Positions 16,730 through 25,250 of a DNA stretch of 64,000 nucleotides are shown here, piece after piece (the first letter of the stretch is position 1; each line of letters starts with the position of its first letter). Made by a program: the position numbers and the translations under genes. Under the pieces are notes generated by a model. It was not told where the DNA came from. It saw only the letters and a program-made list of their open reading frames with translations, and did not search any database. The DNA lies in assembly GCF_014204495.1 (NCBI RefSeq), contig NZ_JACHLN010000001.1, positions 806,001 through 870,000 of the forward strand, in the 5' to 3' direction. The stretch is from Sphingomonas kyeonggiensis (GTDB lineage: Bacteria > Pseudomonadota > Alphaproteobacteria > Sphingomonadales > Sphingomonadaceae).

Positions 16730-17932
16730 CTAAAGATGCGAGATCGGCGCGAGCCCCCCGGCGAGGAAGCGATCCCAATCTGCCATGAGCGGCCGTCGGC
16801 GCTCGATGGCTGCTTCCCGACGATAGGCTCGCTCTGTCGCATCCCCGACCGCATGAGCCAGCGCCTCCTCGGCGAGCTCGCGCGGGTAGCTGGTGCTGGA
16901 GCCTGCCCAATCTCGGAAGCTCGATCTGAAGCCATGCACGGTCTCGCTCCGGCCCAGGCGTCGCATGAGCATCGCCGCAGCCATATTGGACAGCGGCTTT
17001 TCGCCGCCAAAAATAAAGGCGCCGTCGTTCGGCTCTTCCGGTCGCACCCGCCGCAATAGCGCCAAGGCGGAATCGCTGAGCGCTACCGTATGTTCGACCC
17101 CCATCTTCATACGCGCAGCGGGAACCGTCCAAGTACGCAACTCTAGATCGATCTCTGACCAGGTCGCATTGAGAACTTCCGAGGTGCGTGCAGCGGTTAG
17201 GATAATGAAGTCCAGGGCAATCCCTGCCAGCGAAGGTTTCTCTCTAAGCTTGGCCATGAATTCGGGCATCACGCGCCATGGCACCGCGGCATGGCCCCTT
17301 GACGACCGACGCACCGCACCCAGCAACGGCTCCAGATTTCCTGTCCAGGCTGCGGGATTTTCGCCCGCCCGCAGCTTGCGCGCCTTGGCAGCATCCAGCA
17401 CCGCCTCGATATAGACGCGGACATTACGCGCAGTAGTCGCCTTGCTGTGCCAGATAGGACGCAATACACCGAGGACGTCGTCCACGCTGACCTTGTCGAC
17501 CCGCATGCCACGCAGAGACTGCGAGTAACCATCCTTGGCCAGGGCGCGCTTCCATCGTGCAATCGACTTGTCACTGCGAACATTGGGTGTCTGCGCCTCG
17601 ATCCATTGATCAGCCACCTCGCCAAAGGTCAGTATCGCACGCTTCGCTCGTTTCGTGCCGATGGGATCCTCGCCCCGATCCACGAGCTCGCGTACTTCGA
17701 CCGCCTTCTCCCTCGCGCGTGCCAAGGATACGACGTCGGCGGAACCCAAGCCGATTTCCCTGCGCCGCCCGTCGAGATGATAGATAGCGAGCCACGAACG
17801 TTGCCTACCGCTCGAACCAACGCGAAGATAGAGACCCGCGCCGTCAGAATGCAGCCCTGGCTCCTTAAGCTTCTGACGAAGCTGGAGCACTGTTAACTGA
17901 TTGGGACCTCGGTTTCCATGTTTTCGTGCCAA
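16730..17932 (-). CDS. P4-type tyrosine integrase of the island
   Basis: A 400-residue integrase with the N-terminal DUF4102 arm-binding domain (about 1-90, LHSDGAGLYLRV), a SAM-like core-binding domain (about 100-190) and the catalytic domain. Catalytic residues seen are Arg249 (LTAARTSEVL), His333 and Arg336 (HGFRSSFRDWAG), His360 (LAHAVGD) and Tyr370 (ERAYRR). All are present, so it should be active. It reads inward from the right island end, and its start lies 170 nt from a tRNA-Arg 3' fragment at 18104-18122, the expected target type for this class. Confidence 0.92.
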   Translation of the reverse strand: MARKHGNRGPNQLTVLQLRQKLKEPGLHSDGAGLYLRVGSSGRQRSWLAIYHLDGRRREIGLGSADVVSLARAREKAVEVRELVDRGEDPIGTKRAKRAILTFGEVADQWIEAQTPNVRSDKSIARWKRALAKDGYSQSLRGMRVDKVSVDDVLGVLRPIWHSKATTARNVRVYIEAVLDAAKARKLRAGENPAAWTGNLEPLLGAVRRSSRGHAAVPWRVMPEFMAKLREKPSLAGIALDFIILTAARTSEVLNATWSEIDLELRTWTVPAARMKMGVEHTVALSDSALALLRRVRPEEPNDGAFIFGGEKPLSNMAAAMLMRRLGRSETVHGFRSSFRDWAGSSTSYPRELAEEALAHAVGDATERAYRREAAIERRRPLMADWDRFLAGGLAPISHL

Positions 17933-17955
17933 AGCGCGCCCTCCAATGCGCCCAC

Positions 17956-17977
17956 TTTTTCATAACATTTTTCATAA
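17956..17977. promoter_or_regulatory. Tandem TTTTTCATAA motif upstream of the integrase
   Basis: The 10-mer TTTTTCATAA occurs twice with a 12-nt period, 24 nt upstream of the integrase start. It is AT-rich in a GC-rich setting and could be a promoter element, an integrase arm site, or an AlpA binding site. Confidence 0.4.
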
Positions 17978-18103
17978 GTCAAATGTATGCTTGGTAGAGC
18001 TGAGCTGAGAGCTGTCGAGATCATTTTCCGATTTAAATCAGATGCTTGCTTAGATCGCTGCGACACGTTGGGGAATGTAGATGACTGCTGAGACGGGGAG
18101 TCA

Positions 18104-18122
18104 GATCCTGTCGGGTGCGCCA
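18104..18122 (+). other. Attachment-site candidate: 3' end of tRNA-Arg
   Basis: GATCCTGTCGGGTGCGCCA reads as the T-arm 3' strand, acceptor strand and CCA of an alphaproteobacterial tRNA-Arg whose 5' acceptor strand would be GCACCCG. No complete tRNA precedes it, so it is probably the duplicated 3' end left by island insertion (attR). The intact tRNA is then expected on the plus strand beyond the left end of the window. Confidence 0.6.
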
Positions 18123-18152
18123 TTTTCTCCGAGAACCAGTCCCTTCGCGTCG

Positions 18153-19235
18153 CTAGCCAGTCAGGCGTGACGGATCGACCACGACGTGGCGAATCCGCCG
18201 CCGGTTCCAGGTATAGGTGATGTGCACCAGCCCGTCCGCGGACTGGATCACCGCGGGATAGGCATAGCCATCGGGCAGCGGCTCGGTTTCCAGGGTCAAT
18301 GCCGGGCTCCAGTGCACGCCGTCGCGCGATATCGCGATGTTGAGCGGATAGCGCTTGCCCTTGCCCGGCGTCTCGGGCCGATGCGCGGCGTGATTGTAGA
18401 CGATCAGCTGGCGCCCGTCCTGAAGCGTCACCGCATCGGTGCCCGAATTGGGGTTGGGGAGATCGACCGCGAACAGCTTGCCCCAGCTCTTGCCGTCATC
18501 GGCCGACTGGGTTGCCGCCAGCACGCCCTGGCGCGTGCGGGCGATCGCCTCCAGCTTGCCATCGGGCAGGAACAGGATGCTGGGCTGGATGGCATCGAAA
18601 CCCGCCTCGGAATCGACGGGAACCGGTGCCGTCGCCGTCCAGCTCCTGCCGGCGTCCTCGCTGCGCTCGAAGTGCAGCTTCCACGCCCAGCTGGTGCCAT
18701 CCTCGGTGCTCGACGGCGAAAGCCAGGCGCCGCTCTTCAGCACCACCGGCTTGTTCTTGATCGGGCCGAGGATGCCATCCGCCAGCCGCCGCGGCTTGCC
18801 CCAGCTCCGCCCGCCATCGGTGGAGGTGACGACCATGCCCCACCATGTCTGCGGGCTCGGGCCCAGCTTGTAGTAGAGATGCAGCGGCCCCGCCGGATCC
18901 TGGAACAGGACCGGGTTCCAGGTGGGCAGGCGCGTGCCGTCCGGCTGGATGCCGTTGGCGACCGATTTCGGCGTCTCCCACCCCTTGGCGCCACGCCGGG
19001 CGAACCAGATTTCCACATCCGGATTGCGCTCATGCGTGCCGCCGAACCAGGCGGCGGCGATCGCGCCGTCCCGGGTCTGGACGATCGTCGAGGCATGGCT
19101 CTGGGGATAGGGCGCACTCTCATAGATGAACTCGCGCAGCAGCACCGCACCCTGCTGCTCAGCCGCTTCCCGGGAAGCGGCGGGAAGCGTCGCCGGAATC
19201 GATAGTGCCAGGGCAAGCATCAGGACACGGATCAT
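18153..19235 (-). CDS. Exo-alpha-sialidase-like (BNR) secreted hydrolase
   Basis: A 360-residue protein with a Sec signal (MIRVLMLALALSIPATLPA). It belongs to the BNR/Asp-box six-bladed propeller group (sialidase-like, BNR_2). Asp boxes are visible as STDGGRSWG, SEDAGRSWT and SADDGKSWG, and other blade signatures include AAWFGGTHERNPDVEIWFAR and QPSILFLPDGKLEAIARTR. The family includes sialidases and related glycan hydrolases acting in the periplasm or outside; the substrate cannot be told. It is the first gene outside the island, in the opposite direction to what follows. Confidence 0.8.
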   Translation of the reverse strand: MIRVLMLALALSIPATLPAASREAAEQQGAVLLREFIYESAPYPQSHASTIVQTRDGAIAAAWFGGTHERNPDVEIWFARRGAKGWETPKSVANGIQPDGTRLPTWNPVLFQDPAGPLHLYYKLGPSPQTWWGMVVTSTDGGRSWGKPRRLADGILGPIKNKPVVLKSGAWLSPSSTEDGTSWAWKLHFERSEDAGRSWTATAPVPVDSEAGFDAIQPSILFLPDGKLEAIARTRQGVLAATQSADDGKSWGKLFAVDLPNPNSGTDAVTLQDGRQLIVYNHAAHRPETPGKGKRYPLNIAISRDGVHWSPALTLETEPLPDGYAYPAVIQSADGLVHITYTWNRRRIRHVVVDPSRLTG

Positions 19236-19399
19236 CGGGGAACTACCTTTGTGCGAGCGACAGGAGGCCTGTTCAGCATGGCACGGCAGCGCGGGGCAAG
19301 CCTTTTGGGCTCAATTAATCACATCAATCGGATGGCGAAGTGTCGCGCCCGCGCGGAACAGCCGCCTACCGCTACGGGTTCTGCCGTGCGGAGGCGCAT

Positions 19400-19852
19400 A
19401 TGGCGACGACGTTGCGGAAAGGGATGATCGCATTTGCCGGGATTGCCGTGATCGGCGGCGGACTGGCGGGTGTGGGCCTGGCCAGCTTTGCCCAGAGCGG
19501 CGCATTCGAATTCTACAAGCAGACGCTGCCGCCGACGCAAGGCGCTGTCGCCGCCGCTCCGGTGCGCGACGGCTATTATTCCGCCGCCAGTCCAGTGCCG
19601 GCCTATCCCGAGAATCCCTATCCGCCGCGCCCGCTGAATCCGCCGCGCCCGCTGACGATTGCCCGCCCCGCCGAACCGATCGACTATCAGCACGCCGCGC
19701 GGATCGATCCCGAGCCCGTTGTCGCCGAAGAGCAGGCCGCCTTGCCCGAACCGGGCCCGGTGATCGCGCCACGGCGCGGATCCTGGACGGCACCGATGGA
19801 GAACGAGCCGCTCCCAGAGACCGACAGAGTTGCGGACGAAGGCGCGTCCTGA
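19400..19852 (+). CDS. Membrane-anchored proline-rich protein of unknown function
   Basis: A 150-residue protein. The start at ATG 19400 leaves an N-terminal hydrophobic segment (about residues 9-30: IAFAGIAVIGGGLAGVGLA). The rest is Pro/Ala-rich and acidic, low in predicted structure (NPYPPRPLNPPRPLTIARPA). It probably spans the inner membrane once with a disordered periplasmic tail. No family recognised. It precedes the M20 peptidase by 40 nt in the same direction. Confidence 0.55.
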   Translation: MATTLRKGMIAFAGIAVIGGGLAGVGLASFAQSGAFEFYKQTLPPTQGAVAAAPVRDGYYSAASPVPAYPENPYPPRPLNPPRPLTIARPAEPIDYQHAARIDPEPVVAEEQAALPEPGPVIAPRRGSWTAPMENEPLPETDRVADEGAS

Positions 19853-19892
19853 GCGGCTTGCCCCGTTTCGTCCACAGGCGTAGCGCTGCCCC

Positions 19893-21290
19893 ATGACCGA
19901 CTCCACCAAGCCGCTCGACTATGTCGAGGCACATATCGATGACGCCCTGGACCGCCTTTTCGCGCTGATGCGCGTCCCCTCGGTCTCGACCGATCCGGCC
20001 TATGCCGAGCAATGCCAGCATGCCGCGCGGCTGCTGTCCGACGAGCTGAACGACCTGGGCTTCACCGCCCGTGTCGCGCCGACGCCGGGGCATCCCATGG
20101 TTGTCGCACATCATGACGGCGATGGGCCGCACATCCTGTTCTATGGCCATTACGACGTGCAGCCGGTCGATCCGATCGAGCTGTGGCGGCGCGATCCGTT
20201 CGAGCCTGTGATCGAGACTCGGGCCGATGGCGCGAAGCAGATCGTCGGCCGCGGCGCGTCGGACGACAAGGGCCAGCTGCGCACCTTTGTCGAGGCATGC
20301 CGCGCCTGGAAGGAAACCGAAGGCCGCCTGCCCTGCAAGGTGACGATCCTGTTCGAGGGCGAGGAAGAATCGGGCTCGAAGAGCCTCGAACCGTTCCTCC
20401 ACGCCAATGCCGAGGAACTGAAGGCGGACTTCGCGCTGATCTGCGACACGCTGATGTGGGATACCGAGACGCCGGGCCTCACCATCGGCCTGCGCGGCAT
20501 GGCCGCCGGCCAGGTGACGATCCGCGCGGCGTCGCGCGATCTCCACTCCGGCCTGTACGGCGGCGCGGCGCGCAACCCGATCCAGCTGCTCTGCACGATC
20601 CTGGGCGAGATGAAGGATGCCGATGGCCGGGTGACGCTGGACGGCTTCTATGACGGCGTGCCCGAACTGGATCCCGCCGTGCGCCGGAGCTGGGACGCGC
20701 TGGGCTTCGATCCGGCCGAGTTCCTCGGCGAGATCGGCCTGAGCGTGCCGGCCGGCGAGAAATGCCATGACGTGCTCGAGCAGATCTGGTCGCGACCGAC
20801 CGCCGAGGTCAACGGCATCTGGGGCGGCTATACCGGCGAGGGCTTCAAGACGGTGATCCCGGCCGAAGCGCACGCAAAGGTGAGCTTCCGCCTGACCGGC
20901 AACCAGGACCCGGCCAGGGTCTGGGCGTCCTTCGAGCAACATGTCCGCTCGCGCCTGCCCGCCGATTGCTCGGTCGAGTTCACCGGCCGCGGCCCGGGCA
21001 GCCCGGCCGTCAGCGTCTCCAGCGACAGCCCGCCGCTGGAAGCCACGCGCGCGGCGCTCGATGCCGAATGGGGCAAGGCCGCGCTGATCGGCTGCGGCGG
21101 TGGCATCCCGGTGGTTACCTCGATCTCGAAGATTCTCGGCATGGACACGGTGCTGGTCGGCTTCGCGCTGACCGACGACAATATCCATTCGCCCAACGAG
21201 AAATACGACCTGAAGAGCTTCCACAAGGGCATCCGCTCCTGGGTGCGCATCCTCGCGAAGATCGGCGAAATGGCGAAGGTGCCGGCCTGA
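19893..21290 (+). CDS. M20-family dipeptidase-like metallohydrolase
   Basis: A 465-residue enzyme of the M20/M25/M40 (ArgE/DapE/CPG2, dipeptidase) family. It shows the two-metal site: ILFYGHYDVQPVD (His and Asp), GRGASDDKGQL (bridging Asp), EGEEESGSKSLEP (catalytic Glu and ligand Glu). A dimerisation domain (about 200-360) follows, with TIRAASRDLHSGLYGG. It probably hydrolyses di- or tripeptides in the cytosol; no signal peptide is present. The length fits the CNDP-like dipeptidase subgroup. It is followed by a small lipoprotein gene after 41 nt. Confidence 0.92.
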   Translation: MTDSTKPLDYVEAHIDDALDRLFALMRVPSVSTDPAYAEQCQHAARLLSDELNDLGFTARVAPTPGHPMVVAHHDGDGPHILFYGHYDVQPVDPIELWRRDPFEPVIETRADGAKQIVGRGASDDKGQLRTFVEACRAWKETEGRLPCKVTILFEGEEESGSKSLEPFLHANAEELKADFALICDTLMWDTETPGLTIGLRGMAAGQVTIRAASRDLHSGLYGGAARNPIQLLCTILGEMKDADGRVTLDGFYDGVPELDPAVRRSWDALGFDPAEFLGEIGLSVPAGEKCHDVLEQIWSRPTAEVNGIWGGYTGEGFKTVIPAEAHAKVSFRLTGNQDPARVWASFEQHVRSRLPADCSVEFTGRGPGSPAVSVSSDSPPLEATRAALDAEWGKAALIGCGGGIPVVTSISKILGMDTVLVGFALTDDNIHSPNEKYDLKSFHKGIRSWVRILAKIGEMAKVPA

Positions 21291-21331
21291 TCCCGCTGGC
21301 CCGAATCGGCCGGTTCGGCTAGATTCGGGCA

Positions 21332-21778
21332 ATGCGGACAGGGGCTCATATCATCGCGATGATGCTTGGCGGCGCGGCACTGGCGGCGTGCCAGCCCGAT
21401 GCGGCCAAGCCGGTGCAGAAAGCAGAGGCACATGAAGCCCCGGCGCCGACGCCGGCCACACCCAAGGTCGCCGCCGCGGATGCGCCGCTGCACGACTGGC
21501 TGGTCGGCAGCTGGTCGTTCGAGAGCAGCTGCGCCAGCGACTTCATCGCGCATTATGCGGCGGACGGCAGCCTCGACAATAGCGGCGAGATGGGCGGCTG
21601 GGCGCTGGCCGGCAATACGGTGACCGAGACGATCCGCGAGCGCTACGACAGCGCGGCAAGCGACGGCGCCGAGAAGGTGAACCCGCCCGAGACCCGCAGC
21701 TACACGATCGAGCGCGCTGACAAGGATCACGGCACGATCACCTATCAGGGCCGCAAGGTACCGATGTTGCGCTGTTGA
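21332..21778 (+). CDS. Small lipoprotein of unknown function
   Basis: A 148-residue protein with a lipoprotein signal (lipobox LAAC in GGAALAACQPDA) and a Pro/Ala linker. A compact beta-rich domain starting DWLVGSWSFESSC follows, in the style of extracytoplasmic lipocalin-like fragments (VGSWS ... TYQGRKVPMLRC). Two Cys residues (about 69 and 148) could pair. No family named with confidence. It lies between the peptidase and pdeM in the same direction. Confidence 0.6.
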   Translation: MRTGAHIIAMMLGGAALAACQPDAAKPVQKAEAHEAPAPTPATPKVAAADAPLHDWLVGSWSFESSCASDFIAHYAADGSLDNSGEMGGWALAGNTVTETIRERYDSAASDGAEKVNPPETRSYTIERADKDHGTITYQGRKVPMLRC

Positions 21779-21809
21779 CGACGCGGCCGCGAGGATCGAT
21801 AGCGGAGGC

Positions 21810-22472
21810 ATGGTTCCCCTTTCGTTCGCCGGCCACGACCTGATGGCGCTGCCCGAGGGCGCGCTCTACTGGCCGGCGCGCGAGGCGCTGCTGGTGGCCG
21901 ACCTGCATTTCGAGAAGGGAAGCTGGTTCGCGGCGCGCGGGCAGATGCTGCCGCCCTATGATTCGATCGCGACGCTCCACGCAGTGGCGGCGCTGGCCGA
22001 GCGTACCCGGGCGCGCGAGCTCTGGTGCCTGGGCGACAGCTTCCATGATTCGGAAGGCTGTGAGCGGCTGCCCGCCGATGCGCGAGCCCTGCTCACCGAT
22101 CTCACGACCCGGCTCGACTGGCGCTGGATCACCGGCAATCACGACAGCCTGCTGATCGACCATTGCGGCGGCACGATCCTCGAGGAAGCCGAGATCGACG
22201 GGCTGGTGCTGCGCCACGAAGCCGAGCCGGGCGATCCCCGGCCCGAGCTTTCTGGCCATTTCCATCCCAAGCTGCGGCTGCGCGTGCGCGGCCGGCAGGT
22301 GGCGCGGCGCTGCTTCGTGGCCTCCGCGACCAAGCTGATCCTGCCCGCGTTCGGTGCGCTGACCGGCGGCCTCGACGCGCATCATCCCGAGATCGTCCGT
22401 GCGGTGGGCAGCAAGGCCCAGGCGCTGGTCGCACTGGAGGATCGGCTGCTGCGCTTCCCGCTCGCCGCCTAG
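21810..22472 (+). CDS. pdeM: PdeM-type metallophosphoesterase (ligase-associated)
   Basis: A 220-residue calcineurin-like phosphoesterase of the ligase-associated DNA damage response endonuclease PdeM family. Metal-binding motifs are visible as LLVADLHFEKGSWF (D-x-H), LWCLGDSFHD (GD), WITGNHD (GNHD) and SGHFHPKLRLR (GHxH), with the family-specific start FAGHDLMALPEGALYWP. In other bacteria it is encoded with an Lhr-like helicase, an exonuclease and an ATP-dependent ligase; here none of these is near. Its last 4 nt overlap the tail of the convergent GIN-domain gene. Confidence 0.88.
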   Translation: MVPLSFAGHDLMALPEGALYWPAREALLVADLHFEKGSWFAARGQMLPPYDSIATLHAVAALAERTRARELWCLGDSFHDSEGCERLPADARALLTDLTTRLDWRWITGNHDSLLIDHCGGTILEEAEIDGLVLRHEAEPGDPRPELSGHFHPKLRLRVRGRQVARRCFVASATKLILPAFGALTGGLDAHHPEIVRAVGSKAQALVALEDRLLRFPLAA

Positions 22473-23173
22473 TCGACTCGAGTCGGCTCCAGGTCGGCGC
22501 ATTCGACCGGCCCCTGGCCGATCACCGTGCATTTGGCGTTGCCGAGCACGCGAACGACGCCGCTCGACGTCGCGTTGATCCGGGCGTTGTAGCGCACGTT
22601 CATCGCCAGCATCCCACTGCTGCCCGAGATGAGCTGGGCATCGGCGGTGGTGAAGCCCGTCGCATCGAGGTTGCTCGCCCCATAGAGCCGCACCCGGGTG
22701 TGCAGCGCGGTGCCAGCCAGCGTGATCGTCCCCGAACCGGCGAGCGTCACGCCGATATCCTGCGCATCGACGGCGGCGAGCTCGATTCGCCCGTCGCCAT
22801 TCTGCGACACGTCGAGCCGGTCGCCGCGCATCTCGGCGATCCGCAATCGCGTGCCGCCATTGGTCTGCACCACGCGCAGCCCCGGCACGGTCACGCGAAT
22901 CCGCGCGCCGCCGGCCAGCTTGCCGGCTGTCGATTCCCAGCTGTTCAGGCCGGAGTTGAGGATCAGCGTACCGGCTTGGACGCGGACGCCGACCGCGTCG
23001 ATCGCCGCGCGGTCCCCGCTGATCGTCACGCCGGCCGAACCCGGCACCACCTCCACCGCGAACGGACCGTCCACGCGGAGGCGATCGAAGCCGGTGACCA
23101 TGACGACCCGCTCGTCGCCCGGCGCGGTGGCACCGAGCAGGAGCAGCATTGGAGCGAGGGCGAGCCGGTGCAT
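22469..23173 (-). CDS. GIN-domain (DUF2807) exported protein
   Basis: A 234-residue protein with a weak Sec signal (MHRLALAPMLLLLGATAPG) and a putative auto-transporter adhesin head GIN domain (DUF2807), a right-handed beta-helix. Seen are the entry FDRLRVDGPFAVEVVPGS and repeated glycine/asparagine turns (LAGSGTITLAG, LYGASNLDATG). The C-terminus has two Cys (KCTVIGQGPVEC) probably forming a disulfide. It sits 37 nt behind a second GIN gene, and the pair is likely one operon. Role unknown; such proteins are cell-envelope located. Confidence 0.8.
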   Translation of the reverse strand: MHRLALAPMLLLLGATAPGDERVVMVTGFDRLRVDGPFAVEVVPGSAGVTISGDRAAIDAVGVRVQAGTLILNSGLNSWESTAGKLAGGARIRVTVPGLRVVQTNGGTRLRIAEMRGDRLDVSQNGDGRIELAAVDAQDIGVTLAGSGTITLAGTALHTRVRLYGASNLDATGFTTADAQLISGSSGMLAMNVRYNARINATSSGVVRVLGNAKCTVIGQGPVECADLEPTRVD

Positions 23174-23210
23174 GGCCCTACCCTCGCGCGGGTTCAGCGC
23201 CGAGGCAAGC

Positions 23211-23957
23211 TCAGGAGCAATGTGCCTCGCCCGGGCCGGTCGCGCTGATCGCGCATTTGGCGCCGCCGGTCAGATCGACATCGCCAGGGCCCGCGATCGA
23301 AATCGATGCGCCACCGCTCACATTGCCCCTCAGGCTGCCCGGCCCGAGGATCGAGATGCTGGCGCTCTTCGCCGCGAATTTCGCTGCATCAATGTCGCCG
23401 GTGCCGCGGATCGAGGCATTGAGCCGGTTGCCGCTTCCCGCAACGGTGATGTTGCCGGTGCCGGTGATCGAGAGGTCGGTATCGGTGGCAGCGAGCGCGG
23501 CAATGTCGATATCGCCGGTGCCGGTGATCGCGCCGTGGAAATCGCCTTCCGCCTTGTCGATCTTGATGTCGCCGGTGCCGGTGAGGTTCACGGCCGTGAG
23601 GCTGGGCAGGGTGACGCGCACTTTCACGCCATGATCCTCGTGATTGCCCCAGGAGAAGCCGTGCCGGTCCTTGCGCGAGACGAGCAGCGTGCCGTTCTCG
23701 ACCCGGACCACCAGCTGGTCGAGCGCCGCGGTGTCGCCTTCGGCCGATACGGTGAACTGCGCGCCGTTGGTCACATCGATATCATCGGGACCGCGCAGCT
23801 CGATCTTAGTGAAGCCGCTCGCATCATAGCTGCGCTTGGCGATCACCCCGCTCGGCTTGGTGTCATGCCCTTCCTTGCCATCCTTCTCCCAGCTGGCATG
23901 GCAGGCGGCGGTGCCGGTGAGCGGCAAAAGGGCCAGGGCGATCAGGGCTGCACGCAT
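23211..23957 (-). CDS. GIN-domain (DUF2807) exported protein
   Basis: A 248-residue paralogue-like neighbour of the preceding gene. ATG 23957 follows a strong GGGAGGAAG ribosome site and gives a signal ending near GTAACHAS; the Cys could serve as a lipobox. The beta-helix rungs are very regular (VNLTGTGDIKID, GAITGTGDIDIA, SITGTGNITVAG, SIRGTGDIDAA, ISIAGPGDVDLTG). It ends with the same Cys-pair style (KCAISATGPGEAHC). A palindrome lies 23 nt upstream of the start codon and probably controls the pair. Confidence 0.85.
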   Translation of the reverse strand: MRAALIALALLPLTGTAACHASWEKDGKEGHDTKPSGVIAKRSYDASGFTKIELRGPDDIDVTNGAQFTVSAEGDTAALDQLVVRVENGTLLVSRKDRHGFSWGNHEDHGVKVRVTLPSLTAVNLTGTGDIKIDKAEGDFHGAITGTGDIDIAALAATDTDLSITGTGNITVAGSGNRLNASIRGTGDIDAAKFAAKSASISILGPGSLRGNVSGGASISIAGPGDVDLTGGAKCAISATGPGEAHCS

Positions 23958-23979
23958 CGAAACTTCCTCCCGAAACCAT

Positions 23980-24001
23980 GTGTATTGCACAACCAATACA
24001 C
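23980..24001. promoter_or_regulatory. 22-nt palindrome upstream of the GIN genes
   Basis: Perfect 8-nt arms GTGTATTG and CAATACAC separated by CACAAC. It lies 23 nt before the GIN start and downstream of the carD terminator. The GTGTA...TACAC ends recall operators of YtrA-type GntR repressors, but no such gene is in the window. The regulator is unknown. Confidence 0.6.
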
Positions 24002-24015
24002 CATCGATCAGACAA

Positions 24016-24045
24016 GGAAAAGGGGCGGTTTTCAAGGCCGCCCCT
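24016..24045 (-). terminator. Rho-independent terminator of carD
   Basis: On the minus strand, stem AGGGGCGG/CCGCCCCT (24038-24045 with 24021-24028) with a 9-nt loop, followed by TTTTCCTTGTCT. It lies 27 nt after the carD stop. Confidence 0.8.
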
Positions 24046-24071
24046 CTCCGTGGTCCGATGCCTGGAAGCGA

Positions 24072-24605
24072 TCAGGCCGGAACCTTGTCCTTGTTGTGGA
24101 TCGCCGCGGCCTTGCGCAGGATCTCCAGGATCTTCTCGAGCGCGGCCGGCTCGTCGATCTCTTCCATCGCCGCGAGCTCGCGGGCGAGGCGGCTTGCGGC
24201 CGCTTCGAAGATCTGACGCTCCGAATAGCTCTGCTCGGGCTGGTCGTCGGCGCGGAACAGGTCGCGGACCACTTCGGCGATCGACACCAGGTCGCCCGAA
24301 TTGATCTTCGCTTCATATTCCTGGGCGCGGCGCGACCACATGGTGCGCTTCACCTTGGGCTTGCCCTTGAGCGTGTCGAGCGCTTCCTTGAGCGTCTTGT
24401 CGCTCGAAAGCTTGCGCATGCCTACGCTCTCCGCCTTGTTGGTCGGGACGCGCAGGGTCATCTTCTCTTTTTCGAAACGCAGGACATAGAGCTCGAGCTG
24501 CATGCCCGCGATTTCAGACTTCTGGAGCTCGATTACACGGCCAACGCCGTGCTTGGGGTAAACGACATAATCGCCGACATCGAAGGACAGCGCCTTAGCA
24601 GCCAT
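24072..24605 (-). CDS. carD: CarD-family transcription regulator
   Basis: A 177-residue protein with the N-terminal CarD/CdnL RNA-polymerase-interacting Tudor-like domain (FDVGDYVVYPKHGVGRVI, then MTLRVPTNKAESVGMRKLSS). A helical C-terminal domain (WSRRAQEYEAKINSGDLVSI, VVRDLFRADDQPEQSYSER) follows. CarD binds the polymerase beta subunit and stabilises open promoter complexes, notably of rRNA and housekeeping promoters. Usual length for alphaproteobacteria. It sits between the GIN genes and fdxA, as commonly seen in sphingomonads. Confidence 0.95.
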   Translation of the reverse strand: MAAKALSFDVGDYVVYPKHGVGRVIELQKSEIAGMQLELYVLRFEKEKMTLRVPTNKAESVGMRKLSSDKTLKEALDTLKGKPKVKRTMWSRRAQEYEAKINSGDLVSIAEVVRDLFRADDQPEQSYSERQIFEAAASRLARELAAMEEIDEPAALEKILEILRKAAAIHNKDKVPA

Positions 24606-24852
24606 GTGCGAGGAACCTTTCGTGATAACCGGCCCCGACGGGCTCGGCGTCCACCCCGGCGAATGCAGGGCAGGCAGATCGGGGCGACTTCTCTTTGCTT
24701 CTCCGGGCGGAGGTGAGTCTTCCTCCGTCGCGCCCCATTTAACACGCTTGCAATAAAATTACCAGCCAAACGTCACCGTTTGTCTGCGCAAAAATGCGAT
24801 TTCTCGCAGGTTTCTGAGGATTTGGCGGCCGGGACCGCCAAATCGGGTAAGC

Positions 24853-25191
24853 CTAGCTGCCCGAACCGGGCTCCGACGAGAAGAACTGCTCGAACTTGTC
24901 CGGCACGTCCTTCATCGCATCGGCATCGGCGGGCACATCGCCCTTCTGCGTGATGTTCGGCCAGGATTCGGAATAGGTCCGGTTCAGCTCGAGCCACTTC
25001 TCGAGACCGTTCTCGGTGTCGGGCAGGATCGCCTCGGCCGGGCACTCGGGCTCGCAGACGCCGCAATCGATGCACTCGTTCGGATTGATGACGAGCATGT
25101 TCTCGCCCTCGTAGAAGCAGTCGACCGGACACACCTCGACACAATCCATGTACTTGCACCGGATGCAATTGTCGGTGACGACATAGGTCAT
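24853..25191 (-). CDS. fdxA: 7Fe ferredoxin FdxA
   Basis: A 112-residue ferredoxin of the 3Fe-4S/4Fe-4S type. Cluster motifs are [19 protein letters not shown] and [17 protein letters not shown], followed by the DUF3470-like C-terminal helix region ([23 protein letters not shown]). It carries electrons in the cytosol; the partner is unknown. ATG 25191 gives the standard start [10 protein letters not shown] and is preceded by AAGGGGC. The same direction as the S4 and helicase genes suggests a shared unit, a linkage frequent in this bacterial group. Confidence 0.95.
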   Translation of the reverse strand: MTYVVTDNCIRCKYMDCVEVCPVDCFYEGENMLVINPNECIDCGVCEPECPAEAILPDTENGLEKWLELNRTYSESWPNITQKGDVPADADAMKDVPDKFEQFFSSEPGSGS

Positions 25192-25250
25192 GGAAACGGC
25201 CCCTTGGAACGGAAAACTGCCGGTCCTGCTATGCCTGTGGTTTCGCTGCG

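Noticed and set aside
18099..18126. A complete tRNA-Arg gene
   Set aside because: Only the T-arm 3' strand and acceptor end are present; the upstream 50 bases do not form D or anticodon arms.
19311..21332. Long minus-strand frame across the M20 peptidase region
   Set aside because: It runs over two unrelated genes and has the skewed composition of a shadow frame.
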